DNA of 64,000 nucleotides from an uncultured Eubacterium sp. (GCA_947088865.1 CAMUHY010000012.1:37347-101346); one strand, 5' to 3'; counted from the stretch's first letter, positions 1-9,547 are shown. Notes: generated from the letters alone by a model not told the origin. Numbers and translations are program-made.

Positions 1-558
1 ATAACGGTGATTATGGTTTTCTCCCCAATATTCATTTTGCCATTTATTTGTAAATTGAGAGTTGCTAATATAGACGTCATAACTTCTATAATAAATCCAG
101 TCTAAAAATGTTCCAAAAAGCTTATAGAATATATTTTTGTTAAGCTCCCATCGATATCTCAATGGCGGAAACATCACCTCATAAATATTCTTTTTTGCCT
201 TTCCCACATGTTTGCTTAAAAACATAAAATTGATAAATACATCATATTCTTTTGTTGCCTTTTCAAGCATGGATTTACTTTTCAAATAGGATTTACGGTC
301 AACCATCTTTGGCAATTTTAAAATACGTATTGACGTGTTGGTTAATTCTAATCCAAACTGATTATTGAGGTCTTGAATGGTAACAAAATCATCAGCATAC
401 ACATCAAAGGCTTCATTGTCACTAACCAAAATATCAATATCGACATTATAATTATAATATTGTTCAATAAACTGACAAAGATACCCCATATGCTTCTCTC
501 CACCACCTCTTGTAGAAACATATGGATTCAATACAGCTACTTTTTTTCTATCAGCCAT
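1..558 (-). CDS. Glycosyltransferase, GT4-like N-terminal part (cut by window edge)
   Basis: The reading frame opens with ATG behind a GGAG ribosome binding site and stays open for 186 codons to base 1, so the C-terminal part lies outside the window. The translated start (MADRKKVAVLNPYVSTRGGG) and the following HMGYL have the form of the GT-B N-terminal Rossmann domain of family 4 glycosyltransferases, where a glycine-rich loop precedes a helix. The nucleotide-sugar binding C-terminal domain is not visible, so the donor cannot be guessed. It is the last visible gene of the leftward polysaccharide operon, 35 bp after the methyltransferase, and probably adds a sugar to the exported glycan. The fold call is fairly safe; the substrate is unknown. 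Confidence 0.75.
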   Translation of the reverse strand, partial: MADRKKVAVLNPYVSTRGGGEKHMGYLCQFIEQYYNYNVDIDILVSDNEAFDVYADDFVTIQDLNNQFGLELTNTSIRILKLPKMVDRKSYLKSKSMLEKATKEYDVFINFMFLSKHVGKAKKNIYEVMFPPLRYRWELNKNIFYKLFGTFLDWIYYRSYDVYISNSQFTNKWQNEYWGENHNHRY

Positions 559-593
559 TATCATTCTCCAATCTGCGGTCGAAATTGCTCAAC

Positions 594-1847
594 CTACTCT
601 CTGTGGTTTTTTTTGCAGTATAATTTATATAATAAATTAATGGGTTTTTTCGATACAAAACAATGATAAAAGAAATTTTCGTCTTTACATTTAGAAAACT
701 CTTGTTCATTTTCTTTTATCATGTTTAATAATTCTTGTTCTCGTTCATATACACTGTGTTTTACATTTTCTAATATATCTAAATCAGACTCTCTGCAAGT
801 CGTAATTTCCATCTCTATCACAAAACTGTCATAAGAGTTCTCTGAAAGTTTATAATGTATCTGGGAATCATCAATATCAAATATATATTTATTATTGCTG
901 ACAAATACAGCATTGCTTGAATCAAATTCCAATGCGCTTACTTTGCCATTTCTTATCCCTTCCACCTTCTTTACATGAACAATACAAGGAAAATTGGCAG
1001 GGTCAATTCTTAGTTTATTGGCATCATGAATATCATTTATTTGAATTTTTATGGTCTTTTCATCAGAATGTATATACCATTTGCTATGCTCAACATACCC
1101 CTCGCCCTTATAGTCCAAAAAGATTTGAACATACTGATAATCGGCATATTCAACAATATAATCTTCATTTTTTGCCTGTGGATTTTTTGATATCACATAT
1201 ACAAGCTGATAAAGTTCTCCATATTTTCTGGATTTTAAATATTCTTTAAACAGCTCTGGCATATTTTCATAGGAATTATCAAATTCATTTAATCCTACCT
1301 GCGTATATGTTCCAAACCTCTTTTCAATATATAAACCACATTCTTTCACAAACAAATCCAGAGAATCTTTTGTGTAAAAATGTACATGCGTATTATCCAT
1401 AATTCCTGTTGCTTTATATTCAAATTTGTTATTTATCATATCGATTATAACAGAATTATGCGCGATATTCGGCACAGAAAGACAAATTTGCCCTGTCGAT
1501 TTTAACAGCTTTGCCGCCTCCCTGACAACATTCGCCGCCTCTGTGAGATGTTCTAAAACATCGGCAAACAATATATAATCAAACTGGATATCCGCAAACT
1601 TTTCAACCCACACATAGTCCTGAATATCCCCAATAACATAATCCTTTGCCGACTGCGCTGCAATTTTGCCCGCTTCCTCATCCAATTCAACAATATACAT
1701 GTCACACTTTTTTTCTTCTTTCAAGTATCTTGTCAAACGTCCGCTTGCCGGTCCAAATTCAAGAATTGTTGAATTTGGCTCAATATTGTCAATAAAAATC
1801 GTCATTGTATTATTAAAATCAAATTTTATCTCTGTTGCATACTTCAT
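594..1847 (-). CDS. SAM-dependent methyltransferase with C-terminal coiled coil; possible glycan chain terminator
   Basis: Residues about 25-170 form a class I SAM methyltransferase: motif I is EFGPASGRL, an acidic residue ends strand 2 (VELD), and DVLEHL is the post-motif typical of Methyltransf_11/23 proteins. Residues about 225-355 are beta-rich and unassigned. The C-terminus from about 365 is strongly charged and helical (coiled coil), followed by a basic tail. The gene start overlaps the end of the Wzt-like ATPase gene by 29 bp, so the two are translationally coupled. In O-antigen systems with Wzm/Wzt export, a methyltransferase with a coiled-coil tail (WbdD) caps the chain and sets its length. 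That role is inferred here from architecture and position, not shown. Confidence 0.8.
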   Translation of the reverse strand: MKYATEIKFDFNNTMTIFIDNIEPNSTILEFGPASGRLTRYLKEEKKCDMYIVELDEEAGKIAAQSAKDYVIGDIQDYVWVEKFADIQFDYILFADVLEHLTEAANVVREAAKLLKSTGQICLSVPNIAHNSVIIDMINNKFEYKATGIMDNTHVHFYTKDSLDLFVKECGLYIEKRFGTYTQVGLNEFDNSYENMPELFKEYLKSRKYGELYQLVYVISKNPQAKNEDYIVEYADYQYVQIFLDYKGEGYVEHSKWYIHSDEKTIKIQINDIHDANKLRIDPANFPCIVHVKKVEGIRNGKVSALEFDSSNAVFVSNNKYIFDIDDSQIHYKLSENSYDSFVIEMEITTCRESDLDILENVKHSVYEREQELLNMIKENEQEFSKCKDENFFYHCFVSKKPINLLYKLYCKKNHRE

Positions 1848-3099
1848 ACGAAACCTTTCCTATTTGCCATTTATGCGGCAGTATCTCTATACCTTCTGCA
1901 ATATAGCCCATCTTCACAAATATTTCTTTATATTTTGTTCGGTAATCGAAAGGAACGGAAGCTGTCTGGTCATATAATGCCACATCAAAATAATATCCGC
2001 CTCCGACAAGATTAAAGTTCTTATACTCTAATGTCACTTCATTATATCCTTTTTTCCATGGCACGTCCACTTTATCAAGCAATGTATTTAATCCACACAC
2101 ATACAAATTATCCAGCCTTAATAGAGCAATACCAACGACTGGCTTTTTTATAGATGTATCATTAACGTAATATTTCAACGTCAGTTTAATATCTTCTCCA
2201 TGCACAATATCGGTTGTTTCTTCTTTCTTGCTGTTTATCACTGTAAGACTGACAATCTCTGCAATATCAACGCTGCTTTCCATATCTCGTACTGCTTCAT
2301 TATTGCCATTGTCTGTGTCATCCATACCTTTATCTGCAACCTTGTCACTTGTATTATCTTGTGAATCCAATGTCTTTAAATAATCAAGGTATTTATCTGT
2401 AATTGTATCCACATCACCATCTGCCTCAAGCTGTCCTTCATTAATCCAGATTGCTCTTGTACAAAACCGCTTAATTGAATTGACATCATGGCTTACATAC
2501 AAAATGGTGATTCCCTTTTCTTTAAACTCAAGAAATTTATCCATACATTTTAACTGAAAACGAATATCGCCAACTGCTAACGCCTCATCTACAATTAAAA
2601 TATCCGGTTCAACATTAATGGCAACCGCAAATGCAAGACGGACAAACATACCGCTTGAATACGTCTTTACCGGCTGATTAATATATTTGCCAATATCCGC
2701 AAAACTTACAATATCATCAATTTTTTTATCCATCTCTTCTCGACTGTACCCCATAATCGTTCCATTGAGATAGATATTTTCCATACCTGTATATTCGCCG
2801 TTAAAACCAGCCCCAAGCTCTAATAGTGCAGAAACTTTACCATTAATTTTAAGACTCCCTGTTGTTGGGGTTAATACTTCCGTTAAAATTTTAAGCAATG
2901 TTGATTTTCCCGAACCATTTTTGCCAACAAAACCAACTGTCTCTCCAGGCTTAATTTTAAAATTTAAATCATGTAGTGCATAAAAATCGGTATGATAACT
3001 CTTTTTTATAGGAGATAACGCCTCTTTTAATCTATCCGAAGGCTTGTTATATAATTTATATACTTTACTAACACCATCTACTTCTATACTATATTCCAT
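1819..3099 (-). CDS. ABC transporter ATPase for polysaccharide export, Wzt/TagH type with C-terminal cargo domain
   Basis: The nucleotide-binding domain fills residues 1-240: Walker A GKNGSGKST at 59-67, signature YSSGM near 145, Walker B ILIVDE near 166 followed by the D-loop, and the switch histidine in YVSHDV. Residues about 280-426 form the extra C-terminal beta domain of Wzt-type ATPases, which in characterised systems binds the modified end of the glycan before export. An acidic, Asn/Asp-rich linker separates the domains. The start follows GAGGAAAGA. The permease gene lies 31 bp upstream and the methyltransferase overlaps downstream, so exporter and putative capping enzyme are made together. 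Confidence 0.92.
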   Translation of the reverse strand: MEYSIEVDGVSKVYKLYNKPSDRLKEALSPIKKSYHTDFYALHDLNFKIKPGETVGFVGKNGSGKSTLLKILTEVLTPTTGSLKINGKVSALLELGAGFNGEYTGMENIYLNGTIMGYSREEMDKKIDDIVSFADIGKYINQPVKTYSSGMFVRLAFAVAINVEPDILIVDEALAVGDIRFQLKCMDKFLEFKEKGITILYVSHDVNSIKRFCTRAIWINEGQLEADGDVDTITDKYLDYLKTLDSQDNTSDKVADKGMDDTDNGNNEAVRDMESSVDIAEIVSLTVINSKKEETTDIVHGEDIKLTLKYYVNDTSIKKPVVGIALLRLDNLYVCGLNTLLDKVDVPWKKGYNEVTLEYKNFNLVGGGYYFDVALYDQTASVPFDYRTKYKEIFVKMGYIAEGIEILPHKWQIGKVSYEVCNRDKI

Positions 3100-3130
3100 T
3101 CTTTCCTCATTTCTGGATATTTCCTTTATT

Positions 3131-3931
3131 TTACATCACATCTGCAAAATGCGGCTTCATTCGTTTAAATATAAATCTGCCTATTAAAAACAACAAAAGG
3201 ATTACAACCCAAAAATACAATGTCATCATTGGATTTTCCCAAAAACCAACTTGTCTGATAAGAGAATCTCTATACCCTTCCACAATATAATACATTGGAT
3301 TAAATTTTAAAAGCGGTCTTAAAAACTCTGGATACTGCGATTCAGCAATCATAACAGGCACTACCCACATACCATATTGAAGAACAATTCCCACAATCTG
3401 AGCCATATCTCTAAAAAATACATTAATTGCAGAAGTAAAATAGACTAACGCCACCGAAAAACAGAATGTTCCAAACGTATAATAGAGCATTTGCAGTGCA
3501 TAAGCTGTTGGCACTTTTCCATACAATATATATACGACAATCACTAAAGCCATAAAGAAAACATGAACAAACGCCGCTGATACAATTTTAATCAGAGGGA
3601 TAATATCAATATTAAATTTCATTTTCTTAACGATATAGCCATATTCTATCAGACAATTGGTGCTGTTATTGACGGCATCATTTAAGAAAAACCAAGGACA
3701 CATGCCTGCTATCAACCATAATAAATATGGAAAATCTGGCATTTCCGGCAAGGGTCTTGAACGAAATCCTTTCTCAAATATCATCCAATATATGGATACA
3801 ATGACAATTGGCTGTGCAAATGCCCAAAATATTCCCAAATAAGAGCCTGCAAATTTATTTTTAAAATCATTAACAGCAAGCCTTCCTATCATTTTTCTAT
3901 TATGAAATATATCTACTATACCTTTCACCAT
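3131..3931 (-). CDS. ABC-2 type polysaccharide export permease (Wzm/TagG type)
   Basis: This 266-residue membrane protein has about six hydrophobic segments (roughly 32-52, 68-85, 110-135, 145-168, 178-198 and 232-253), as usual for ABC-2 permeases that export lipid-linked O-antigen or teichoic acid. The N-terminal amphipathic stretch (NDFKNKFAGSYLG) matches the cytoplasmic interface helix of the family. The ATPase follows immediately. The 118 bp upstream are AT-rich and contain TATAAT on the minus strand at 4008-4013, but the nearest TTGAAA is 21 bp away, so an internal promoter is only possible. Confidence 0.92.
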   Translation of the reverse strand: MVKGIVDIFHNRKMIGRLAVNDFKNKFAGSYLGIFWAFAQPIVIVSIYWMIFEKGFRSRPLPEMPDFPYLLWLIAGMCPWFFLNDAVNNSTNCLIEYGYIVKKMKFNIDIIPLIKIVSAAFVHVFFMALVIVVYILYGKVPTAYALQMLYYTFGTFCFSVALVYFTSAINVFFRDMAQIVGIVLQYGMWVVPVMIAESQYPEFLRPLLKFNPMYYIVEGYRDSLIRQVGFWENPMMTLYFWVVILLLFLIGRFIFKRMKPHFADVM

Positions 3932-4049
3932 CCATCTCCATTCTAATGAAATATAAATTAAAATTCTATCTCTAATATTTTATTAATAATTTGATATTTT
4001 AATTTATATTATACTTAACAGTAGTTTTTTAATTTTTCAAGTTATTCTA

Positions 4050-4970
4050 TCAAAGTTTTCCAGTTAATACAAGAAATTTTACAACTCTATTATCTTTTTT
4101 CGCCTGTCTGTACACCAACTGTTTATGTATCAAGTATATTCTCGCCTTTATATGGTATCTTGACAAAACCAACAACTCTGCAATTTTTCGCTCTCTTTTT
4201 CCTATCTGTCCCCCAAATGCATCTAAAAATTCCTCTGTCTGTTCATATGTCTGCCCTCTTTTACTAAAAAGCTGCTGCACACGATACCGAAATAATTTCC
4301 AGCCAGAATCAATATCCCCGCAAACATTATTACTGTGCTGTCTATATTTAATAAAAGGCTTTTTATCATAATATACGTTTCCCATTCCAACTGCCAAAAG
4401 ATAAAGCCACCAATCGTGCATAATACATTTTTTTGGCGTATACAAAACAGCTTTCTGTCTTAAAGCATGATTAAAGACACAGGTACAGCCAGTACAGATA
4501 TTTTCAACAAGCGCACTCTGCCAAGTGAGCTTTGGATTGGAAATAACACTGATTTCTAAACCCTTTAAATGTTCATCTGCAATTTGCTTTGCCCCACAAT
4601 ATAACAATGGTATACTATTATCACGAAACTTATTTTCAAGACATAAAATGGCACGTTTCAATTTATCTGGATACCAGTAATCGTCTTGGTCGCACAGCGC
4701 ATAATAATCACTGTCAGGCGCGCATTGGATTAATTCAAAAAAATTTCCAATGGTTTTTAGATTAATTGCCTTATTATCTAAAATTGTAATTCGTTCGTCC
4801 TTTTCTTTATATTTTTTTAATATATCCATCGTATTATCCGTAGAACAATCATCTCTTACCAACAGTTTCCAGTTTTTATGCGTCTGTGCAAGAATACTGT
4901 CCAACTGCTGTGAAAGATAGCTGCCGCCATTATAAGTTGCCATTAATATAACAACACATTTATCATCCAT
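4050..4970 (-). CDS. Family 2 glycosyltransferase (rhamnosyltransferase-like)
   Basis: The N-terminal 220 residues are a GT-A domain: VVILMATYNGG at the first strand, LVRDDCSTDNT for the nucleotide-binding aspartates, and CDQDDYWYP for the metal-binding DxD. The TYNG...DQDD..W pattern is common in rhamnosyl- and galactofuranosyltransferases of surface polysaccharide loci (RfbF/RgpB-like), which suggests but does not prove the sugar. No membrane helix is visible, so it should act at the inner face on the lipid-linked chain. RBS GGAGAATT precedes the ATG. It lies between the GT4 gene (40 bp upstream) and the export permease. Confidence 0.88.
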   Translation of the reverse strand: MDDKCVVILMATYNGGSYLSQQLDSILAQTHKNWKLLVRDDCSTDNTMDILKKYKEKDERITILDNKAINLKTIGNFFELIQCAPDSDYYALCDQDDYWYPDKLKRAILCLENKFRDNSIPLLYCGAKQIADEHLKGLEISVISNPKLTWQSALVENICTGCTCVFNHALRQKAVLYTPKKCIMHDWWLYLLAVGMGNVYYDKKPFIKYRQHSNNVCGDIDSGWKLFRYRVQQLFSKRGQTYEQTEEFLDAFGGQIGKRERKIAELLVLSRYHIKARIYLIHKQLVYRQAKKDNRVVKFLVLTGKL

Positions 4971-5010
4971 AATTCTCCTATTCTGATACTTAAATAAATT
5001 ATTCTATATA

Positions 5011-6189
5011 TTAACACTTCATATGATTACTTAATTTTATATAATAATTTTCTAACTTCTTGCTCTGCTCTCGAATATCAAACCCTTTTTTTGCAACTTT
5101 ATCTGCACATAATTTTCTGCTGTCAACATTCTTTTTTTCTCTTATCTTTATTAATGTTTGAACCCAATCGTTTATATCCTTTTGATTCTTTTGATTAGAC
5201 TGTACGGCTGAGCGCAATACAGGACATTTGTTATCTATACCTATAAATTTTACATTTTTCGTAATTTTTATTTCTCTTGTCACTTCCTTTGACACCACAC
5301 AGGTCAACCCTGCTGCCTGTGCCTCAACACATACCACCGGAAGTCCCTCATACATTGAAGGTAGCACAAATACATCCATTGCCTGCATATACTCATGGAC
5401 ATTGTTTTGCACACCCTCAAATAAAACAGCATCGTCTAAATGCAATACATGTACTTTCTGCTTTATCGCCTCCATCAATTCACCGTCACCAATCAGTACT
5501 AATTTACTGTTCTGTACTTTTTGGTGAAACTTCCAAAAAACATCAATTATATATTCGTGATTTTTCTGTGGCGCAAACCTTCCAACATGCCCTACAACAA
5601 ACATATCTTCCACACCCAATTTTTTGCGCATACGATTTCTTACTTCTGGCTGAAATTGAAATTTGTTGATATCAATTGCATTATTGATAATATTGACATG
5701 ATTTGTTGTTCCATATAGATACTTTGCCGCTTTCTTTGAACATGCACAATAGTCTGTAACATATTTTAAGCCATAATGATTTAATATAAAATTGCGTACT
5801 TTTTTCACCATACCATCAGCACCTTTAGCATTATGGCTGTGAATGATTCTATGGTTTATGCCATATTTTTTTGCCAGCTTCATATAAATAAATGCCGTGT
5901 TGGACTCATGTCCATGTATCACATCATATTTTTTTGCATATCGCTTCATCACGCCTTCTACTTTTTTGTAGAGTGTGCCATTTAACACGGTCTTTCCTGA
6001 CAACGGACCAACTTCATATATCCTTGAATGATTGCGTTTACAGTATTCTTTTACATCATCGGACACCGTATTATATACCATAAAATCAAAATTTACCTTA
6101 TCATGGTCTATATATCTGTAATAATTGAGCAGCATAGAGCTAACGCCACTGTTTAACCCCATATCATCTATTACTTGTAGTACACGCAT
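5011..6189 (-). CDS. Family 4 glycosyltransferase
   Basis: This is a full-length GT-B protein of 392 residues. The N-terminal loop (MRVLQVIDDMGLNSGVSSML) and the C-terminal donor domain with VGHVGRFAPQKNHEYII and the EX7E-type motif in PSMYEGLPVVCVEAQAAGL are the standard GT4 signatures (Glycos_transf_1). The helix pattern resembles EpsF/CapM-like capsule transferases. The start is placed at the ATG behind CAGAAATGAGGAAAT, a ribosome site variant that recurs at several genes in this window. It sits between the dehydratase and a GT2 gene, so it most likely extends the repeat unit. Confidence 0.9.
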   Translation of the reverse strand: MRVLQVIDDMGLNSGVSSMLLNYYRYIDHDKVNFDFMVYNTVSDDVKEYCKRNHSRIYEVGPLSGKTVLNGTLYKKVEGVMKRYAKKYDVIHGHESNTAFIYMKLAKKYGINHRIIHSHNAKGADGMVKKVRNFILNHYGLKYVTDYCACSKKAAKYLYGTTNHVNIINNAIDINKFQFQPEVRNRMRKKLGVEDMFVVGHVGRFAPQKNHEYIIDVFWKFHQKVQNSKLVLIGDGELMEAIKQKVHVLHLDDAVLFEGVQNNVHEYMQAMDVFVLPSMYEGLPVVCVEAQAAGLTCVVSKEVTREIKITKNVKFIGIDNKCPVLRSAVQSNQKNQKDINDWVQTLIKIREKKNVDSRKLCADKVAKKGFDIREQSKKLENYYIKLSNHMKC

Positions 6190-6279
6190 ATTTCCTCATT
6201 TCTGCACTTTTATTTATTTGCACATAAATTTATTTATTGTAAATTTACTATATAAAGTTTTTATGGCAACAGTCCTATT

Positions 6280-8145
6280 TTAGCCTCTTCCCTGTGGCTG
6301 ATAGGTTGGCGCCATCTTTTGAATGAACTTTCTAATATCCTGTGTCTCATCATAAGCACATTGTTTTAACTCATTTAGATTATCAATAAAATGTTCTTTG
6401 TCAAACTCTATTGGCTTTCCTATATGAATCAGTTTGTTAGCTGTATCTTGCAGTCCTTCTTCTTTCATAAGCAGTTCTTCATATAATTTTTCACCTGGAC
6501 GCAGTCCTGTGTATCGAATCTCCATATCAACGCCCAATGTATAACCTGATAATCGAATTAAATTCTTTGCTAAATCATCAATTTTAACGGGTTCGCCCAT
6601 ATCCAAAATAAAGATTTCGCCGCCTTTTGCATATGCCCCTGCCTGCAACACCAAAGAAACCGCCTCTGGAATTGTCATAAAATATCGTATAATATCAGGA
6701 TGCGTAACTGTTACCGGACCGCCTGATTCAATCTGTTTTTTAAATAATGGAATCACAGAACCATTACTGCCAAGAACATTGCCAAATCGAACGGCAACAA
6801 AATCTGTTTTTGAACGTTCATTGTATGCCTGAATAATCATCTCACAGATACGCTTTGTCGCTCCCATCACATTGGTTGGATTCACCGCTTTATCGGTTGA
6901 TATCATAACAAACTTTTTCACATGATACTTGTCCGCTACCTGTGCAAGATACCATGTACCGACAACATTATTTTTAACCGCCTCATTTGGACTGTCCTCC
7001 ATCAATGGCACATGCTTATGCGCCGCCGCATGATACACAATATCTGGTCGATATTCTTTAAAAACACCATCAAGACGCGACATATTTCTTACAGAACCAA
7101 TCAGCGTTACAACATTGACCTTTGGAAAATCCCTTTTTAATTCCTGTTGTATATCATAAGCATTATTTTCATATATATCAAATATAATCAAACATCTTGG
7201 CTGATGACTTGCAAGCTGGCGGCACAGCTCTGAACCAATCGAACCACCACCGCCCGTTACCATAATACACTTATTTTTGACGTAGCCCATAATCGACTCA
7301 ATATCGACTTTAACAGGCTCCCTTCCAAGCAAATCTAATACATCAACGTTTCGGATGTCATTGATGCTGACTTCCCCATCCACAAGCTGATATACACCAG
7401 GAAGAATTTTAAGATTGCAAGGTGTCTCCTTACATATATTGAGAATCTTGTGTTTGGTATCTACATCAGAGGAAGGAATCGCATAGATAATCTCATCAAT
7501 ACTGTAATATCTGGCACATTCCTTAATCTTATCACGGTTGCCAATAATTTTAACGCCTCTTATATATTTTCCAATTTTTTGAGGGTCATCATCGATAATA
7601 CATACCACCTTAGAATTGTCAAGATATCTTGAATTGGATATTTCCCGCATTAAAATATTGGTCGCTTCGCCTGCACCGATAATCATAATTTTAGTCTGTT
7701 CTGACGTGTGCCTGTATTCTTGAATAACTGTTCTGAGCATTCGATACATAAATCGGCTTGCACCCATTGCCATAATTAAAAATACACCCGACATAAAATA
7801 GCAAGAACGGGGAAGCATCCAATCCATAAATGCAGTTAATGCAAGATGCATAAGCTCTGCCACAATACATGCCTCTACAATCTTATACAACTCTGCTATG
7901 CTGGCATACTGCCAAAGACTGTGATACATTCTAAAAGACCAAAATATAACCAATGTAATCAGTGTAAATGGTATAACAGCCTTTTCATAGTTTCTAATAT
8001 ATTGTTCTTCAATGCTTGATATCTCAACATTAAATCTCATAATCAATGACAAGTAAACTGCCCCATTAATAAGAAGAATATCTGTAATAATTAAAAATAC
8101 TCTTCTGACAAGCAACTGCAGCTTGTCTTTCCTAGTCTCTTCCAT
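6280..8145 (-). CDS. Membrane-bound UDP-sugar 4,6-dehydratase, CapD/WbpM/PglF long form
   Basis: The protein has four N-terminal membrane helices (about 13-35, 57-72, 87-108, 116-132), a CoA-binding-like Rossmann domain (IIGAGEATN near 155) and a C-terminal extended SDR domain with VTGGGGSIGSE near 296-306. The catalytic region is S416-TDKAVNPTNV-M427-GAT-K431: methionine replaces the usual tyrosine, giving the SMK triad known for the long WbpM/PglF subfamily, so this is not a defect. Such enzymes convert UDP-GlcNAc to the 4-keto-6-deoxy sugar that feeds bacillosamine- or QuiNAc-type residues. Its start overlaps the preceding GT2 gene by 14 bp. Confidence 0.92.
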   Translation of the reverse strand: MEETRKDKLQLLVRRVFLIITDILLINGAVYLSLIMRFNVEISSIEEQYIRNYEKAVIPFTLITLVIFWSFRMYHSLWQYASIAELYKIVEACIVAELMHLALTAFMDWMLPRSCYFMSGVFLIMAMGASRFMYRMLRTVIQEYRHTSEQTKIMIIGAGEATNILMREISNSRYLDNSKVVCIIDDDPQKIGKYIRGVKIIGNRDKIKECARYYSIDEIIYAIPSSDVDTKHKILNICKETPCNLKILPGVYQLVDGEVSINDIRNVDVLDLLGREPVKVDIESIMGYVKNKCIMVTGGGGSIGSELCRQLASHQPRCLIIFDIYENNAYDIQQELKRDFPKVNVVTLIGSVRNMSRLDGVFKEYRPDIVYHAAAHKHVPLMEDSPNEAVKNNVVGTWYLAQVADKYHVKKFVMISTDKAVNPTNVMGATKRICEMIIQAYNERSKTDFVAVRFGNVLGSNGSVIPLFKKQIESGGPVTVTHPDIIRYFMTIPEAVSLVLQAGAYAKGGEIFILDMGEPVKIDDLAKNLIRLSGYTLGVDMEIRYTGLRPGEKLYEELLMKEEGLQDTANKLIHIGKPIEFDKEHFIDNLNELKQCAYDETQDIRKFIQKMAPTYQPQGRG

Positions 8146-9190
8146 TTTTATCTAGTCCTTTCACCCACTTTGGCATTTTCATAAGTCCAGCTATCGTGCC
8201 TATTCCATAACTAAAATGCAATAACAAAAATATGATGGGAAGCAAAAAATTAGTTGCATTTCTTTTCTCTTTTGCTTTATATATAGATGTTACACTCATA
8301 ATAAAAGCCAATGCTCCATATAACCCCCACATAAGTTTTGTAAGCTTAGAAAGCATATTTTTGAACGCTGTTAATTTTGCTTTTCCTGTGATAAAAAGCC
8401 CTATAATTGAAGAAAAAACGGCTGTTACAAACGCAAATGGCACAAAATGATAGATGGACAGACATTTTGGACAGACACCCGACGTAAGACCTATCCAGTA
8501 TCCATTGCTAAACTTTTGTTTCAGCATTTTTCCCAAACGATTACGCACATGCTGATACGAAATAATATCTGGATAAAAAGCAAATTTGTATCCAGCCTGC
8601 CTCATTCGATAATGGATTTCGTTATCTTCTGTTCTTACTAAATTCTCATTATATTTGCCAACTTTATCAAATACTTCTCTTCTATATGCTGCATGAAACA
8701 TAGAATTGACATATCTCTTGCCCGAATTATGCCTATATGGAGCTATGCTTGAGCCAAACATTGAATTTTCGGCAAGAAGCAGCGTTTCTGAAAACGGTGT
8801 AGAATTATCCAAAATACAGGGTCTTTGCCCGCCGACAATAGATTCTCCTTCATTTAATGCCGTCACACATTTACTTACAAAATCATATGGAATACAACCA
8901 TGTGCATCTACTTTGATAAAAACATCACAACTATATGCATCCAATGCAACATTCCAGCCACATGGCTGTGTTTTCTTTGGATTGTCAAGAACTTTAATAT
9001 CAATAAAATTCTCCTTATTATCTTTACGAAATTGATTCATTATTTGTCTTGTACAATCCTTTGATTTGCCGTCCACTAAAATAATTTCCATCTGTTTATG
9101 TGGATAATCTTGATTGATAATGTCTTGCAGCAAATTTCCTATATAATTTTCTTCATTTAATGCAATTACGCCTAAAGATACTGTCAACAT
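8132..9190 (-). CDS. Membrane-anchored family 2 glycosyltransferase (ExoA-like), first gene of the operon
   Basis: Residues 1-230 are a GT-A domain: VSLGVIALNEENYI, EIILVDGKSKDCT, and a DxD-type VDAHGC. They are followed by a conserved HVRNRLGKMLKQKFSNGYW block and three C-terminal hydrophobic segments (about 255-278, 292-312, 325-345). The layout is that of succinoglycan ExoA-type transferases that initiate or extend glycan at the membrane. A clear RBS (AGAAAGGGAAATA) precedes the ATG. It is promoter-proximal: the only convincing promoter for the cluster lies about 200 bp upstream, with a palindrome and a hairpin in the leader. Confidence 0.88.
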   Translation of the reverse strand: MLTVSLGVIALNEENYIGNLLQDIINQDYPHKQMEIILVDGKSKDCTRQIMNQFRKDNKENFIDIKVLDNPKKTQPCGWNVALDAYSCDVFIKVDAHGCIPYDFVSKCVTALNEGESIVGGQRPCILDNSTPFSETLLLAENSMFGSSIAPYRHNSGKRYVNSMFHAAYRREVFDKVGKYNENLVRTEDNEIHYRMRQAGYKFAFYPDIISYQHVRNRLGKMLKQKFSNGYWIGLTSGVCPKCLSIYHFVPFAFVTAVFSSIIGLFITGKAKLTAFKNMLSKLTKLMWGLYGALAFIMSVTSIYKAKEKRNATNFLLPIIFLLLHFSYGIGTIAGLMKMPKWVKGLDKNGRD

Positions 9191-9264
9191 TATTTCCCTT
9201 TCTGTACCTATTATACAAATATCATTTCTTCTCTACTTCAAGGCTTTCTACAAAAACTTTAAAC

Positions 9265-9312
9265 GGGGCTTTCGCACTAAGATAAAATACTTTTGCTTCA
9301 TGCGACAGCCCC
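9265..9312 (-). terminator. Leader hairpin of the polysaccharide operon (attenuator-like)
   Basis: On the transcribed (minus) strand GGGGCTGTCGCA and TGCGAAAGCCCC form a 12-bp stem with one mismatch, and the 24-nt loop contains a further AAG...CTT pairing. Five bases later comes a short T-run (GTTTAAAGTTTTT). Placed about 75 bp before the first gene and 90 bp after the predicted start of transcription, it could work as an intrinsic attenuator needing antitermination to read the long operon. The weak T-run keeps this tentative. Confidence 0.45.
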
Positions 9313-9380
9313 TGTGTGATATTGTTTATATTTATTTTCCAAGCAATCCTCATGTCTCGAACTTACTGCGAAACATTTGA

Positions 9381-9392
9381 TTGAGCGCTCAA
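9381..9392. promoter_or_regulatory. Perfect 12-bp palindrome (operator candidate)
   Basis: TTGAGCGCTCAA is a perfect 12-bp palindrome. It begins 11 bp downstream of the -10 box of the polysaccharide promoter, where a bound repressor would block initiation or early elongation. No regulator gene for it is evident in the window. Confidence 0.4.
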
Positions 9393-9403
9393 CGCTATGG
9401 GCT

Positions 9404-9431
9404 ATTATAACATAAATATTCCCATTTTCAA
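9404..9431 (-). promoter_or_regulatory. Promoter of the polysaccharide operon
   Basis: On the minus strand TTGAAA is followed after 16 bp by TATAAT. Transcription would start near 9397 and give a leader of about 205 nt containing the palindrome and the hairpin before the first ATG at 9190. Confidence 0.55.
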
Positions 9432-9547
9432 GTCCTCTCTATACATGTCTTTATACTTTATCACTGTACTATATCAGTCCACTATAATGTATTCTTACAA
9501 ACAATATAGAATTATGCAGCCACTGAAAATAAGGCAATAAATATACA

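Noticed and set aside
3932-4049. Internal promoter before the ABC permease
   Set aside because: TATAAT is present but the TTGAAA is 21 bp away; evidence too weak for a feature.
6280-8145. Inactive dehydratase because the SDR tyrosine is methionine
   Set aside because: The long WbpM/PglF subfamily is known to use a Ser-Met-Lys triad, so the residue is normal here.
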